Origin: Curvibacter cyanobacteriorum
GTDB lineage: Bacteria; Pseudomonadota; Gammaproteobacteria; Burkholderiales; Burkholderiaceae_C
Direction of reading: 5' to 3'
Length of the DNA: 64,000 nucleotides
Assembly: GCF_028649475.1 (NCBI RefSeq)
Contig: NZ_JAQSIP010000003.1
Span: 496,001 to 560,000 of the forward strand
The number at the start of each line of letters is the position of its first letter. Position 1 is the first letter of the stretch. The notes below the pieces were generated by a model. The model made no database searches. It saw only the letters and a list, made by a program, of their open reading frames with translations, and was not told the origin of the DNA. Of this stretch, positions 29,537 to 39,630 are shown piece by piece. A program made the position numbers and the translations under genes.

Positions 29537-31009
29537 ATGTACCTCGGAATCGACCTCGGCACCTCGGGTGTCAAGCTCCTGTTGCTCGACGAACAACAGC
29601 GCGCCGTCGCCACGGCCGACGCCGCCGTCCCCCAGCACCGGCCCCAGGCGGGGTGGAGCGAGCAACACCCGGCCGATTGGCTGGCGGCGCTCGAGACCGC
29701 GGTGCAGCAGCTGCGGGCACAGTCACCGGCGGCCTGGGCCCAGGTGCGTGGCATCGGCCTGTCGGGGCACATGCACGGGGCGGTGGTGCTGGACGCCCAG
29801 GGCCAGGTGCTGCGACCGGCCATCCTGTGGAACGACGGCCGGGCCAGTGCCGAATGTGCCGCGCTGGAGCGTGCGGTCCCCAGCTCGCGTCAGATCACCG
29901 GCAACCTGGCCATGCCGGGTTTCACCGCCCCCAAACTGCTGTGGCTGCGCACCCACGAGCCGGCGCTGTTCGCGCAGATCCGACGCGTGCTGCTCCCCAA
30001 AGATTGGCTGCGCTGGCAACTCACCGGGCGGGCCGTGAGCGACCTGTCCGACGCCTCGGGCACGCTGTGGCTCGATGTGCAGGCCCGCGCCTGGAGCCCC
30101 ACCCTGCTGCAGGCTTGTGGCCTGGACCTCTCCCACATGCCCGCGCTGGCCGAGGGCAGTGCGCCCACCGGCACCCTGCTGGGCGAGGTGGCGCGCCGCT
30201 GGGGCCTGACGGGCGAGGTGGTGGTGGCGGCCGGGGCCGGCGACAACGCGGCCAGCGCCGTCGGTGTCGGGGCCCGCACGGCCGGGCAGGGCTTCGTCTC
30301 GCTGGGCACCTCGGGCGTGGTGTTTCAGGTCACCGACGCCTTTGCGCCCGCCACGGCGCGCGCCGTGCACGCCTTTGCCCATGCGCTGCCGCAGCGCTGG
30401 CACCAGATGTCGGTCATGCTCAGCGCCGCCAGTGCCTTTGGCTGGGTGACGCGCCTGACCGGGCAGGGCGACGAGGCGCACCTGTCGGCCCAGGTTGCAG
30501 CCCTGAGCGCCGATCGGCAACGCCAGGCGCCGCTGTTCCTGCCCTACCTCAGTGGCGAGCGCACACCGCACAACAACGCGGCCGCCAGCGGCGTCTTCAT
30601 GGGCCTGCGGGCCGAGCACGAGGCGGTTGACCTGGCCTACGCGGTGATGGAGGGCGTGGGCTTCGGCCTGCTCGACGGCCTCAACGGCATGCGCCAGGCG
30701 CGCGCCGCGGCCGACACCAGCGAAGCCCCTCTGGCCCTGGTGGGCGGCGGGGCGCGCAGCGGGGCCTGGGCCCAGCTGCTGGCCAGCACCTTGGGCCTGC
30801 CGCTGCAGCGCCCCGAGGGGGCCCATGCCGCCGCGGCCCTGGGCGCCGCCCGCCTGGCCGCCATGGCCTGTGGCGGCGATGAGGCGCACTGGTGCCAGCC
30901 CCTGGCCGCCGAGGCCACCTACCTGCCGCGGCCCGAGCAGCAAGCCTGGCTGGCCGAACGCCAGGCCCGCTTTGTCGCCTTGTACCCCGCCTTGCAAGCC
31001 CATTTCTGA
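29537..31009 (+). CDS. xylB: Xylulokinase (FGGY family)
   Basis: Phosphorylates D-xylulose to xylulose 5-phosphate, feeding the pentose phosphate pathway. The 490-residue FGGY kinase has the N-terminal phosphate loop GIDLGTSGVKLLLLDE, catalytic-region LSGHMHGAVVLD and ILWNDGRA, and second-domain GAGDNAASAVGVGA and FVSLGTSGVVF. It corresponds to mtlY in the Pseudomonas mannitol operon. The 159 bases upstream are very GC-rich and show no feature. Confidence 0.94.
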   Translation: MYLGIDLGTSGVKLLLLDEQQRAVATADAAVPQHRPQAGWSEQHPADWLAALETAVQQLRAQSPAAWAQVRGIGLSGHMHGAVVLDAQGQVLRPAILWNDGRASAECAALERAVPSSRQITGNLAMPGFTAPKLLWLRTHEPALFAQIRRVLLPKDWLRWQLTGRAVSDLSDASGTLWLDVQARAWSPTLLQACGLDLSHMPALAEGSAPTGTLLGEVARRWGLTGEVVVAAGAGDNAASAVGVGARTAGQGFVSLGTSGVVFQVTDAFAPATARAVHAFAHALPQRWHQMSVMLSAASAFGWVTRLTGQGDEAHLSAQVAALSADRQRQAPLFLPYLSGERTPHNNAAASGVFMGLRAEHEAVDLAYAVMEGVGFGLLDGLNGMRQARAAADTSEAPLALVGGGARSGAWAQLLASTLGLPLQRPEGAHAAAALGAARLAAMACGGDEAHWCQPLAAEATYLPRPEQQAWLAERQARFVALYPALQAHF

Positions 31010-31090
31010 GCCCCCAGGCCCCACCCGTCCGCGCTGTCCCCGCCCCTGTTTGGGGTGGATCTCACCCCCTTCGCCCTCACACACTTCGCC

Positions 31091-32158
31091 ATGACCCATG
31101 CCGCCACCCCCCAGCCTTCGCCCCTTCAGGTCGCCGTCGCGGGCGAAGCCCTGATCGATCTGATCCGCCGCCCCGATGGCAGCTACCTGCCGTGCCTGGG
31201 CGGTGCGCTCTACAACCTGTGCCGGGCGCTGGCCCGCCAGGGGGTGGGCACGCAGTACCTGAACCCGCTGTCGCAGGACCGCTTCGGCCGCGACCTGGCG
31301 GCGCAGCTGGTGGCCGACGGCGTGCACCTCGCGCAAGCCGAGCCGGTGCCCGAGGTCACCTCCCTGGCGGTGGTCAACCTCGACGACCAGGGCCACCCCG
31401 ACTACGCGTTCTACCGCGACGGTGTGGCCGACCGCGCGGTCTCGGCCCAGGGCCTGGACGCCGCCTGCGCGGCCTTGCCCGGGCTACAAATCACCTGCAC
31501 CGGCGCGCTGGCGCTGGACGCCCGCGACACCGAGCGTTACCTGCCCTGGCTGGCGGCCCAGCGCGCCGCCGGCCACTGCGTGGTGGTGGACGCCAACCTG
31601 CGCCCCTCGGTCATGCCCGACCTTGGCGCTTACCGCCGCACCGTGCACGCGGCCTTGGCCCACGCCCACCTCATCAAGGTCAGCGACGAGGACCTGGTGC
31701 ACCTGGGCGTGCCGGGAGGCGATGCGCTGGCCCAGGCCCGCCAGCTGCTGGCCGCCCACCCGCAGGCCCAGCTGCTGGCGCTGACGCTGGGGGCCGAGGG
31801 CGCCTGGCTGTTGCACCGTCAGGGCTTTGCCTGTTTTGCGCGCGAGGCGCAGGCCCTGCCGGTGGTGGACACCGTGGGCGCGGGTGACAGCTTTTTGGCC
31901 GGCTTGCTGGCCCACCTGCTGCACCAGACCCCACCCGCGCGGCGCGGTCAGTTTGCGGCCGACCTGGCGCAGCGTGGCGCGGCGGCCTGTGGGCAGGCCT
32001 TGCGCCATGCCCTGGCCAGTGCCAGCCTGTGTGTGATGGCCCAGGGCTGCGTCCCGCCCAGCTGGGCGGCCGCCGCGGCCTGGGCCCGGCAACACCCGGC
32101 TGAGACGGCTGAGACGGCTGAGACGGCTGAGACGGCTGAGACGGCTGAGACGGCCTGA
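31091..32158 (+). CDS. mtlZ: Fructokinase-like PfkB carbohydrate kinase
   Basis: PfkB-family sugar kinase, probably phosphorylating fructose made from mannitol. N-terminal GEALIDLIRRPDG and GGALYNLCRALARQG match fructokinases, and the catalytic motif is DTVGAGDSFLAGLL with the active-site Asp. The ATG at 31091 was preferred over an upstream ATG at 31055 because MTHAATPQPSPLQVAVAGE gives the usual lead. The last 19 residues are AET repeats encoded by a 9-bp tandem array, absent from typical members. It is the last gene of the polyol operon. Confidence 0.9.
   Translation: MTHAATPQPSPLQVAVAGEALIDLIRRPDGSYLPCLGGALYNLCRALARQGVGTQYLNPLSQDRFGRDLAAQLVADGVHLAQAEPVPEVTSLAVVNLDDQGHPDYAFYRDGVADRAVSAQGLDAACAALPGLQITCTGALALDARDTERYLPWLAAQRAAGHCVVVDANLRPSVMPDLGAYRRTVHAALAHAHLIKVSDEDLVHLGVPGGDALAQARQLLAAHPQAQLLALTLGAEGAWLLHRQGFACFAREAQALPVVDTVGAGDSFLAGLLAHLLHQTPPARRGQFAADLAQRGAAACGQALRHALASASLCVMAQGCVPPSWAAAAAWARQHPAETAETAETAETAETAETA
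32098..32151 (+). repeat. 9-bp coding tandem repeat (GGCTGAGAC) x6
   Basis: Six perfect units followed by a partial variant (GGCCTGAGC) sit at the 3' end of the fructokinase gene, encoding AET units up to the stop codon. Unit length is a multiple of three, so gain or loss changes tail length without frameshift. Confidence 0.95.
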
Positions 32159-32216
32159 GCGCCCGGGGCTGGGGCTGGGGCGGCTCGGTCTGCGCGCGCC
32201 GCGGGCGGCTGGTGCC

Positions 32217-33212
32217 TCAGCGGGCGGCCCCGTCCGCGGCGTCCAGCTGGATCAGCACCCGCGCCACCAGGCCCGCGATCGAGCCGTCGTGGCGGAAGCC
32301 GGCCGCCTCGGCTGCCGGGGTGTCGATGGCCGGGTAGCGGCCAAAGCGCGCCTCGATCTCGGCGTCCGGGTGGTAGGCCAGGTGCGGCGGTGCCTCGGCC
32401 CCCAGGGCCTGTTCGATGGCCTGCACGACCTGGTCCACCGACGCCGTCAACACCGGCACCTGCCAGCAGCGGCTGGCCGGCAGGCCGTCGGCGGGCAGGG
32501 TGGCGGCGTGCAGCAGGTTGTCCAGGCAGCAGCCCAGCGACATCCACCAGGCGGTGGCCTGCGGCGAGGTCGGGCAGCGGTACACCTGGCCCTCGCGCAG
32601 GGCATGAAAAATCTGGCTCATGAAGGCCGAGCCGTGGCCTGATTCGCGGCTCGGGCGGGCCACGATGCCGGGCAAGCGCAGGCTGCGGCCGTCCAGTTCG
32701 CCGCGCCGGCTGTGGTCGGCCAGCAGCAGCTCGGTCATCCATTTGTGGGTGCCATAGCTCAGCGCCGGTTGGGGCCGCGCGTCCTCGTGCAGGCGGCGGC
32801 TGGGGTCGGTCGGGCCGTACACCGCCACCGAGCTGGCCAACACCACCCGCGGCACCGGGGCTGTGGCGGACTGGCGGCGCTGTTGCGCCAGCGCGTTCAG
32901 CAGGGCCACCGGGGCCAGCAGGTTGGCCGCCAGGCCCAGCTCGGGGTCGCGCTCGGCCTGCGCGCCGGGCAGGCTGGCGAGGTGGAACACCAGGTCCACC
33001 GGCGTGGCCAGCACGCGCTGGAGCAGCGCCGGGTCGCTCAGGTCCCCCGCGTGCTGCTCGACCTGGGGCGCCGTCGGGGGCGCCCTGAACTGGCGGTCCA
33101 GCAGGCTCAGGTGCAGTGGGCGGGCGGCGAGGGCCGGTGGCGGCTCGGTGAGCAGGCGCTGCACCAGGGCGGCACCGACAAAGCCATCGGCCCCTGTGAT
33201 CAGGATGTGCAT
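32217..33212 (-). CDS. NAD-dependent epimerase/dehydratase family, DenD-like
   Basis: Extended short-chain dehydrogenase, 331 residues. N-terminal Rossmann motif GADGFVGAAL and catalytic Tyr/Lys in SYGTHKWMTELLL (YxxxK). The segment DGRSLRLPGIVARP resembles D-erythronate dehydrogenase (DenD) and related enzymes acting on four-carbon sugar acids. It is the last gene of a five-gene minus-strand group and follows the FAH-family gene by 4 bases. The substrate is not established. Confidence 0.75.
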   Translation of the reverse strand: MHILITGADGFVGAALVQRLLTEPPPALAARPLHLSLLDRQFRAPPTAPQVEQHAGDLSDPALLQRVLATPVDLVFHLASLPGAQAERDPELGLAANLLAPVALLNALAQQRRQSATAPVPRVVLASSVAVYGPTDPSRRLHEDARPQPALSYGTHKWMTELLLADHSRRGELDGRSLRLPGIVARPSRESGHGSAFMSQIFHALREGQVYRCPTSPQATAWWMSLGCCLDNLLHAATLPADGLPASRCWQVPVLTASVDQVVQAIEQALGAEAPPHLAYHPDAEIEARFGRYPAIDTPAAEAAGFRHDGSIAGLVARVLIQLDAADGAAR

Positions 33213-33216
33213 GGGA

Positions 33217-34209
33217 TCAGGCCTTCGGGGGATACGCGACCACGCGCTGATCGATCACGCCAAATGGCCCCGGGCCCCCCTCGGGCCCGCAGGCTTCCAT
33301 GCGCACCAGGTCGCCAAAGCGCATGAAGCCGGTGCGGATCTCGCCCTGGTCCAGCAGTTCGATCACCCGGCGCTCGGCGATGCAACTGGAGCCGCGCTCG
33401 CGCGCCGCATTCGACACCGTGCCCGAGCCGATCACCGTGCCCGCGCTCAGGCGCCGGGTGCGCGCCGCGTGCGCGATCAGCTCATGAAACCCGAAGTTCA
33501 TTTCCCGCCCATGCGGGTGACCGAACCAGGCGCCGTTCCAGTGCACCTGCAGCGCCAGGTGCACCCGGCCGTCCTGCCAGTGCGGGCCCAGCTCGTCGGG
33601 CGTGATGGCCACCGGGGCCCAGCTGCACGACGGCTTGGCCTGCAAGAAGCCGAAGCCGCTTTTCATCTCGCGCGGCCCCAGTGCGCGCAGGCTCCAGTCG
33701 TTGATCTGCACCAGCAGGCGCACATGCGCCAGGGCCCGCTCGGCGGGCGTGGCCATGGGCACTTCGTCGAGCACCACCCCGAACTCGCCCTCGAAATCAA
33801 TGCCATCGGCCTCGCTGGGCAGGGGCACGTCGGCCCGCGGCCCCAGGAAGTCGTCGCTGGCCCCCTGGTACATCACGGGCACGGTGTCGAACGCCGGGAT
33901 CGGGGGCGTGTTGAAGGCGCGCTCCATCAGGCGGCCGTGGTTCAGGAACGCCGAGCCATCGCACCACTGCGGGCTGCGTGGCAGGGGCGCGGCCAGCCGC
34001 TCGGTGTTGAGGGCGAAGGCGCCCGCCACCTGGCCGGCATTCAAGGCGTCGTAACGCTGTTGCAGGGCCGGGGCCACCTGGGCCCAGTGCTGCACCGCGT
34101 GCAGCAGGTGGGGCGCCAGGTCGCTGGCGTCGCAGGCCTGTTGCAGGTCGCGCGAGACCAGCAGCAGGCGGCCATCCAGGCCGCCATCGGCCAGGGTTGC
34201 AAATTTCAT
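33217..34209 (-). CDS. Fumarylacetoacetate hydrolase family protein
   Basis: 330-residue member of the FAH family, metal-dependent enzymes cleaving C-C bonds or hydrating 2-keto acids. Metal-site acidic residues are visible in GIDFEGEFGVVLDE, and the active-site region has NDWSLRALGPREM and FLQAKPSCSWAP. The N-terminus MKFATLADGGLDGRLLLVSRD is usual for the long FAH form. Start at 34209 has GGGAG about 7 bases upstream on the minus strand. True fumarylacetoacetase activity is not implied: no homogentisate genes are nearby. Confidence 0.8.
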   Translation of the reverse strand: MKFATLADGGLDGRLLLVSRDLQQACDASDLAPHLLHAVQHWAQVAPALQQRYDALNAGQVAGAFALNTERLAAPLPRSPQWCDGSAFLNHGRLMERAFNTPPIPAFDTVPVMYQGASDDFLGPRADVPLPSEADGIDFEGEFGVVLDEVPMATPAERALAHVRLLVQINDWSLRALGPREMKSGFGFLQAKPSCSWAPVAITPDELGPHWQDGRVHLALQVHWNGAWFGHPHGREMNFGFHELIAHAARTRRLSAGTVIGSGTVSNAARERGSSCIAERRVIELLDQGEIRTGFMRFGDLVRMEACGPEGGPGPFGVIDQRVVAYPPKA

Positions 34210-34259
34210 GGTGTCTCCCAAAAAATGAAGTCGGTGACGTGCGCGCGGGCGGCGCGTCG

Positions 34260-35048
34260 TCAGCTGCCGTCGGACACCGTGGTGCCCCCATCGACGACCA
34301 GGTTCTGGCCGGTGATGAAGCCGCCCGCGGCGCTCAGCAGCAATACCGCCAGGCCGGCCACCTCGTGTGGCTCGCCGACGCGGCGCAGCGGGGTCTGGGC
34401 CAGGCGGCGTGACATGAAGTCGTGGTTGTTGAGCAGCTCGGTGGCCAGCGGGGTGCGGATCAGGCCCGGCGAGAGGGCGTTCACGCACACGCCCTGCGGG
34501 CCCCATTCGATGGCCAGGTTGCGCGCCAGCTGGGCCAGCGCCGCTTTCGACAGGCCGTACAGCCCGATGCGGCCATTGCCGCGCAGGCCCGCGATGCTGG
34601 ACATCAGCACCACGCGCGCGCCGCCCTGAGCGGCCATGGCCGGCAGCAGGCCGGCGCACAGCCGGTGCACGCTGCGCAGGTTGATGTCCATGACCTGCTC
34701 CCAGGCCGCGTCGCTGACCGCGTGCAGGGGGCCGGCCGGGCCTTGCACCCCGGCATTGCAGACCAGGCCATGGGGCAGGCCAAAGGGCTGGGCCGCGTCG
34801 CGGATCAGCGCCCGGACCTGGTCGGGGTCGGCCAGGTCACAGGGCAGGGCGTGCGCCGCATGGCCCGCGTGGCGCAGGGCCTGGGTCAGTTGCTCGCAGG
34901 CCGCCGGGTCGCGGTCGCACACCAGCAGCTGGGCGCCGTGCGCGGCCAGGGCCTGGCACAGCGCCTGCCCCAGGCCGCCGGTGGCACCCGTGACCAGCAC
35001 GGTGCGCCCCTGCAGGTCGAACAAGGGGCTGTGGGGGACGGCGGCCAT
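34260..35048 (-). CDS. SDR-family oxidoreductase
   Basis: Classical short-chain dehydrogenase, 262 residues. Coenzyme motif TGATGGLGQAL (about residues 21-31), NAG in CNAGVQGPAG, catalytic Ser-Tyr-Lys with YGLSKAALAQL, and the PG segment NALSPGLIRTPLATEL. The Asp in CDRDPAA after beta-2 suggests NAD preference. It starts 4 bases after the Bug gene stop, so both are probably in one transcript. The alcohol substrate is unknown; context suggests a sugar acid or hydroxy acid. Confidence 0.88.
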   Translation of the reverse strand: MAAVPHSPLFDLQGRTVLVTGATGGLGQALCQALAAHGAQLLVCDRDPAACEQLTQALRHAGHAAHALPCDLADPDQVRALIRDAAQPFGLPHGLVCNAGVQGPAGPLHAVSDAAWEQVMDINLRSVHRLCAGLLPAMAAQGGARVVLMSSIAGLRGNGRIGLYGLSKAALAQLARNLAIEWGPQGVCVNALSPGLIRTPLATELLNNHDFMSRRLAQTPLRRVGEPHEVAGLAVLLLSAAGGFITGQNLVVDGGTTVSDGS

Positions 35049-35052
35049 GGGC

Positions 35053-36030
35053 TCAGTCCAGCGTGACGCCCACGGCCTTGATCACCTGGCCCCAGCGCTC
35101 GGTCTCGGCCTGGATGAACTGGCCGAAGTCGCTGCTGCTCTGCGGCGCCGGGGTGACGGCAAAGTCACCAAAGCGTTCCATGACCTCGGGCGACTGCACC
35201 GCCTTGACCACCGCGGCGTGCAGTTGCTCGACCACCGCCGCCGGGGTGCCCTGGCGCAGCACCACACCGGTCCAGCCCGGCGCGTTGAGCTTGGCATAGC
35301 CCAGTTCGCTCATGGTCGGCACCTGGGGCAGCTGGCTCAGTCGCTTGTCGGTGCCCACCACGGCCAGCGCCCGCAACTTGCCTTCGCGCACATGCGGCAG
35401 GCTGTTGGCGGCCACGTCCAGCATGACGTCGATGTGGCCCCCCATCAGGTCCTGCAGCGCGGGCGCCGCCCCCTTGTAGGCCACATGTTGCAGGTTGCCA
35501 TTGAACTCGCGCTTGAGCATTTCCATCCAGATGTGGGGCTGGCTGCCGACGCCGAAGGAGCCGTAGTTCAGGGCCTTGTCCGACTTGGCGGCCTTTTGCA
35601 GGTCGGCCACCGACTTCAGCGGGCTGTTCGGTGGCACCACCAGCACCAGGGCCGAGGTCAGCAGGCGTGTCAGCGGGATGAAGTCCTTTTGCACGTCGTA
35701 GTTCAACCGGGGGTAGAGCGAGGTGTTCATGGCCAGGGGGCCAATGTCGCCGTACAGCAGCGTGTGCCCATCGGCGGGCAATTGCTTGACATAGGCCGCA
35801 GCGATCTGGCCGCCCGCGCCGGGCTTGTTCTCGACGATCACGGGCTGCTTCAGGCTTTGGGTCAGCTGCTGGGCCAGCACGCGGGACAGGGCGTCGCCAA
35901 AGCCCCCGGCCGGGTAGGGCACCACCCAGGTGATGGCGCGGTTGGGAAATTTGCTGGCGCTTTGCGCCCAGCTGCCCGTGGCGCAGGCAGCGCCCAGGGC
36001 CGAGATAAAGATGCGGCGTTGGTGGTTCAC
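35053..36030 (-). CDS. Bug-family tripartite tricarboxylate transporter binding protein
   Basis: Periplasmic binding protein (TctC/Bug family), 325 residues, for small carboxylates. N-terminal export signal RRIFISALGAACATGSWA resembles a Tat-like or Sec signal. Family hallmarks are WVVPYPAGGFGDALSR, IVENKPGAGGQIAAAYV and PTMSELGY. No membrane subunits (TctA/TctB) are adjacent, as is common for this greatly expanded family in Comamonadaceae. It is the first enzyme-operon gene after the AraC regulator. Confidence 0.9.
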   Translation of the reverse strand: MNHQRRIFISALGAACATGSWAQSASKFPNRAITWVVPYPAGGFGDALSRVLAQQLTQSLKQPVIVENKPGAGGQIAAAYVKQLPADGHTLLYGDIGPLAMNTSLYPRLNYDVQKDFIPLTRLLTSALVLVVPPNSPLKSVADLQKAAKSDKALNYGSFGVGSQPHIWMEMLKREFNGNLQHVAYKGAAPALQDLMGGHIDVMLDVAANSLPHVREGKLRALAVVGTDKRLSQLPQVPTMSELGYAKLNAPGWTGVVLRQGTPAAVVEQLHAAVVKAVQSPEVMERFGDFAVTPAPQSSSDFGQFIQAETERWGQVIKAVGVTLD

Positions 36031-36165
36031 GTCAGTCCCCTTGTTCTGTTGGCTTTCGATCCCGGCGGGACACGCCCCCTGCTGGGGTGGCCCGCTTGGC
36101 TCGAAGCGCAGTGTGCTTGGGTGGACTGCCGGGAACTTGCGCTGACTGTCACTTTCTTGCGCTGT

Positions 36166-37068
36166 TCAGGGCCCGCGGCGCAGGGCGCTGGGGGTGTCGC
36201 CCCAGTGCCGGTGAAAGGTGCGGCTGAAATGCGAGGGGGTGGCAAAGCCCAGCGCCGCAGCGATCTCGGCAATCGACTTGCGGCTGTGGCGCAGTTGCTC
36301 GAGCGCCTTGTCCATCTTGCACTTCAGCACGTACTGGTGCGGCGTCAGGCCACAGCTGAACTTGAAGTTGCGGCTGAAGTGGTAGGGGCTCAGGTGGCAG
36401 GCGTCGGCCATCTCCTGCAGGCTCACCGCGCGGTGCAACTGGCTGTCGACCAGGTCGAACACGGTGCGCAGCTGGCGCTGTGTCAGGCCCGAGCGCTTGA
36501 GGGCCTGCTCGCCGGGGGCGCGGTAATGCTCCAGCAGGTGCACGGCCACGCTGAGCGCCATGCCTTCGGCAAAGCGGGTGTGCAGGGAGGTGTTGTCGCT
36601 CAGCGAGGTCACCAGCGTGCGCGTGATGTCGCCCAGCAGCCGGTCCTGCACCCCAAAGCAGCTGCGCAGCGGCAGCGGCCCCAGCGGCTCGCCGTGCACG
36701 CGCTCCAGCCACTGCGGCGACAGGTCCAGGTGCAGGTTGTCGCGCGGCAGTTCGGTGCGCCAGAAGCTCGGGGTGTGGGCCGGCAGCACCAGCACCTCGC
36801 CGGGGCGCCACAGGGTGTCCGAGTTCAGGCGGCCATGCTGCTGTTGCAGCCGCGTGGCCGGCCCGTTGCGCACGATGATGCAGTGCTTGCCCGCGGGCGG
36901 GATGTAGAGGTCGGCCGCGTCGGCGATCTGGTGCCACACCGACAGCCCGTGCCAGGGCCGGCCACGGCTGGACAGGCGGATCTGCTCATCGGGCACGGCC
37001 GCCAGCGGCTCGTCCAGGTAGGCTTGCTGGGCTTGTCGCCAGCGTTTTTCGTCGAAAGAAGGGGGCAT
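36166..37068 (-). CDS. AraC-family transcriptional regulator
   Basis: 300-residue regulator. The N-terminal half is a cupin-like sensor region (SVWHQIADAADLYIPPAGKH, LVLPAHTPSFWR); the C-terminal AraC domain has two HTH motifs, VSLQEMADACHLSPYHFSRN and SIAEIAAALGFATPSHFSRT, then HRHWGDTPSALRR. It precedes the Bug/SDR/FAH/DenD-like genes on the same strand with a 135-base gap and is their likely activator. Start chosen at 37068 (MPPSFDEKRW); a longer frame upstream has no family similarity. Confidence 0.87.
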   Translation of the reverse strand: MPPSFDEKRWRQAQQAYLDEPLAAVPDEQIRLSSRGRPWHGLSVWHQIADAADLYIPPAGKHCIIVRNGPATRLQQQHGRLNSDTLWRPGEVLVLPAHTPSFWRTELPRDNLHLDLSPQWLERVHGEPLGPLPLRSCFGVQDRLLGDITRTLVTSLSDNTSLHTRFAEGMALSVAVHLLEHYRAPGEQALKRSGLTQRQLRTVFDLVDSQLHRAVSLQEMADACHLSPYHFSRNFKFSCGLTPHQYVLKCKMDKALEQLRHSRKSIAEIAAALGFATPSHFSRTFHRHWGDTPSALRRGP

Positions 37069-37154
37069 CACAGGTCTCCACAGCGCGCCCCGTGATCTTG
37101 CCAGCACTGGGCCGCTTTGGGCATGGGTGGGGCCCTGCCCCCCCTCGAAGGGCC

Positions 37155-37870
<716 letters not shown>

Positions 37871-37874
<4 letters not shown>

Positions 37875-38629
37875 ACAGCGGCCTCCGTGGTTTCAGTGCC
37901 GAGGTAAACGGCTTGCACTTGCGGGTGGTTGCGGATGGTCTCCACGTCGCCCGACACCAGCACCTGGCCGTACACCAGCACGGTGATTCGGTCGGCCAGC
38001 GCGAACACCGCTTTCATGTCGTGTTCGATCAGCAGGATCGCCATGTCCTGGCGCAGCGTGTGGATCAGCTCGGTCATGCGCTCGCTGTCCTCGGGGCCCA
38101 TGCCCGCCATCGGCTCGTCCAGCAACAGGAGCTTGGGCCGCGCGGCCAGGGCCAGCGCCACATCGAGCTGGCGCTGGGCGCCGTGGGGCAGGGTGCCGGC
38201 GATGCGTTGCAGGGCGTGGGCCAGCCCGACGCGGGCCGCCAGGGCCCGGGCGGCCTCGGCCAGGGCCAGGTCGCGCCGGCGGTCGGCCAGAAAGCGCAGG
38301 CTGCTGCCCGACTGCGCCTGCACGGCCAGCAGCAGGTTGTCGAGCACGGTGGCCTTGGGGAAGATGCTGGTGATCTGGAAGCAGCGCGACAAGCCGGCCC
38401 GGATGCGGGCGTCCATGGGCAGGGGCGTGAGGTCGGTGCCATCAAGCTCGATGCGCCCCGCATCGGGCGCGTGCAGCCCCGAGATCAGGTTCACCAAGGT
38501 CGATTTGCCGGCGCCGTTGGGCCCGATCAGGGCGTGGATCTCGCCGGGGCGCACCTCCAGCGAGACGTGGTTGGTGGCCAGCAGGGCGCCAAAGCGCTTG
38601 ACCAGTCCTTGAACAACAAACAGGCTCAT
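37871..38629 (-). CDS. livG: Branched-chain-type ABC transporter ATPase LivG
   Basis: 252-residue partner ATPase. Walker A GPNGAGKST, Walker B LLLLDEPMAGMGP, and a signature-like LPHGAQRQLDVALAL in which the usual LSGG becomes LPHG, an accepted LivG variation. Overlaps livM by 4 bases and livF by 4 bases, showing translational coupling. Confidence 0.93.
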
Positions 38630-39624
38630 GGGGTTTCTCCGGCGGCAGGGTCGGCTGCCGCGCGCTCACTGTGGGCGCGGCGCCGCGGCCAGCGCCCGGC
38701 CTCGAACAGCCCGGCCAGGCCACGCGGCGCGACAAACACAATCACGATCAGCAGCAGGCCCAGCGGCAGGTGCCAGTACTCGGTGAACTGCTTGACCAGT
38801 TCTTCCAGCCCGATCCACACCACGGCGCCCACCGGCCCGCCCCAGCGCAGGCCGACACCGCCAATCACCACCATCACGATCAAGGTGGCGGACTGCGTCC
38901 AGTGCATCACCGAGGGGCTGACAAAGGCGTTGTGGGACACCAGCAAGGCGCCCGCCAGCCCGGCCAGCGCGCCCGACAGCGCAAACGCCACCAGCATCAG
39001 GCGGAACACCGGGTAGCCCATGGCGCGCATGCGGGTCTCGTTGTCGCGCAGGCCCATCAGGGCGTGGCCAAAGCGCGAGTGGGTGGCGCGGTTCAGGCCC
39101 GCCATCACCAAGGCCACCAGGGCCAGCACGACCCAGTAGAAGGTGGCTTCGTCGGCGCTGTCCAGGCCCAGGCCCAAGCTGGGGCGGGCCAGCAGGTTGT
39201 AGCCGTCGTCGCCGCCGTACACGCGCAGCGACACGGCCACGTAGTACAGCATCTGGGCAAAGGCCAGCGTGCTCATGATCAGGTAGACACCGCGCGTGCG
39301 CAGCGCGATCAGCCCAATCAGGGCCGCCACCGCGCCCGCCACCACCATGGCCGCAGGCCACAGCAGCCAGGCCGACTCAACGCCCGCGTCCGCCAGTGCC
39401 ACCAGCGCATAGGCCCCCACCCCCAGAAAGCCCGCGTGGCCCAGCGCGGCCATGCCGCCAAAGCCCAGGATGAAGTTGAGGCTGGCGGCGGCCAGCGCCA
39501 AGATCAGCGCGCGGCGCACAAAGCTGACATAAAAGTCCAGCCCCAGCGACGGCGCCACCAGCGGGAACAGGGCCAGCAGCGCGCACAGCAACCAAGGCAA
39601 GCAACGTTCGAATTTCATCATCAC
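38626..39624 (-). CDS. livM: Branched-chain-type ABC transporter permease LivM
   Basis: 332-residue permease with about eight to ten membrane helices. Family segments are YALVALADAG, GVYLIMSTLAFAQMLYYVA and the conserved GGVGLRWGGPVGAV. The last 30 residues are a charged cytoplasmic tail. It starts 6 bases after livH stops. Confidence 0.92.
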   Translation of the reverse strand: MMMKFERCLPWLLCALLALFPLVAPSLGLDFYVSFVRRALILALAAASLNFILGFGGMAALGHAGFLGVGAYALVALADAGVESAWLLWPAAMVVAGAVAALIGLIALRTRGVYLIMSTLAFAQMLYYVAVSLRVYGGDDGYNLLARPSLGLGLDSADEATFYWVVLALVALVMAGLNRATHSRFGHALMGLRDNETRMRAMGYPVFRLMLVAFALSGALAGLAGALLVSHNAFVSPSVMHWTQSATLIVMVVIGGVGLRWGGPVGAVVWIGLEELVKQFTEYWHLPLGLLLIVIVFVAPRGLAGLFEAGRWPRRRAHSERAAADPAAGETP

Positions 39625-39630
39625 TCCTGC

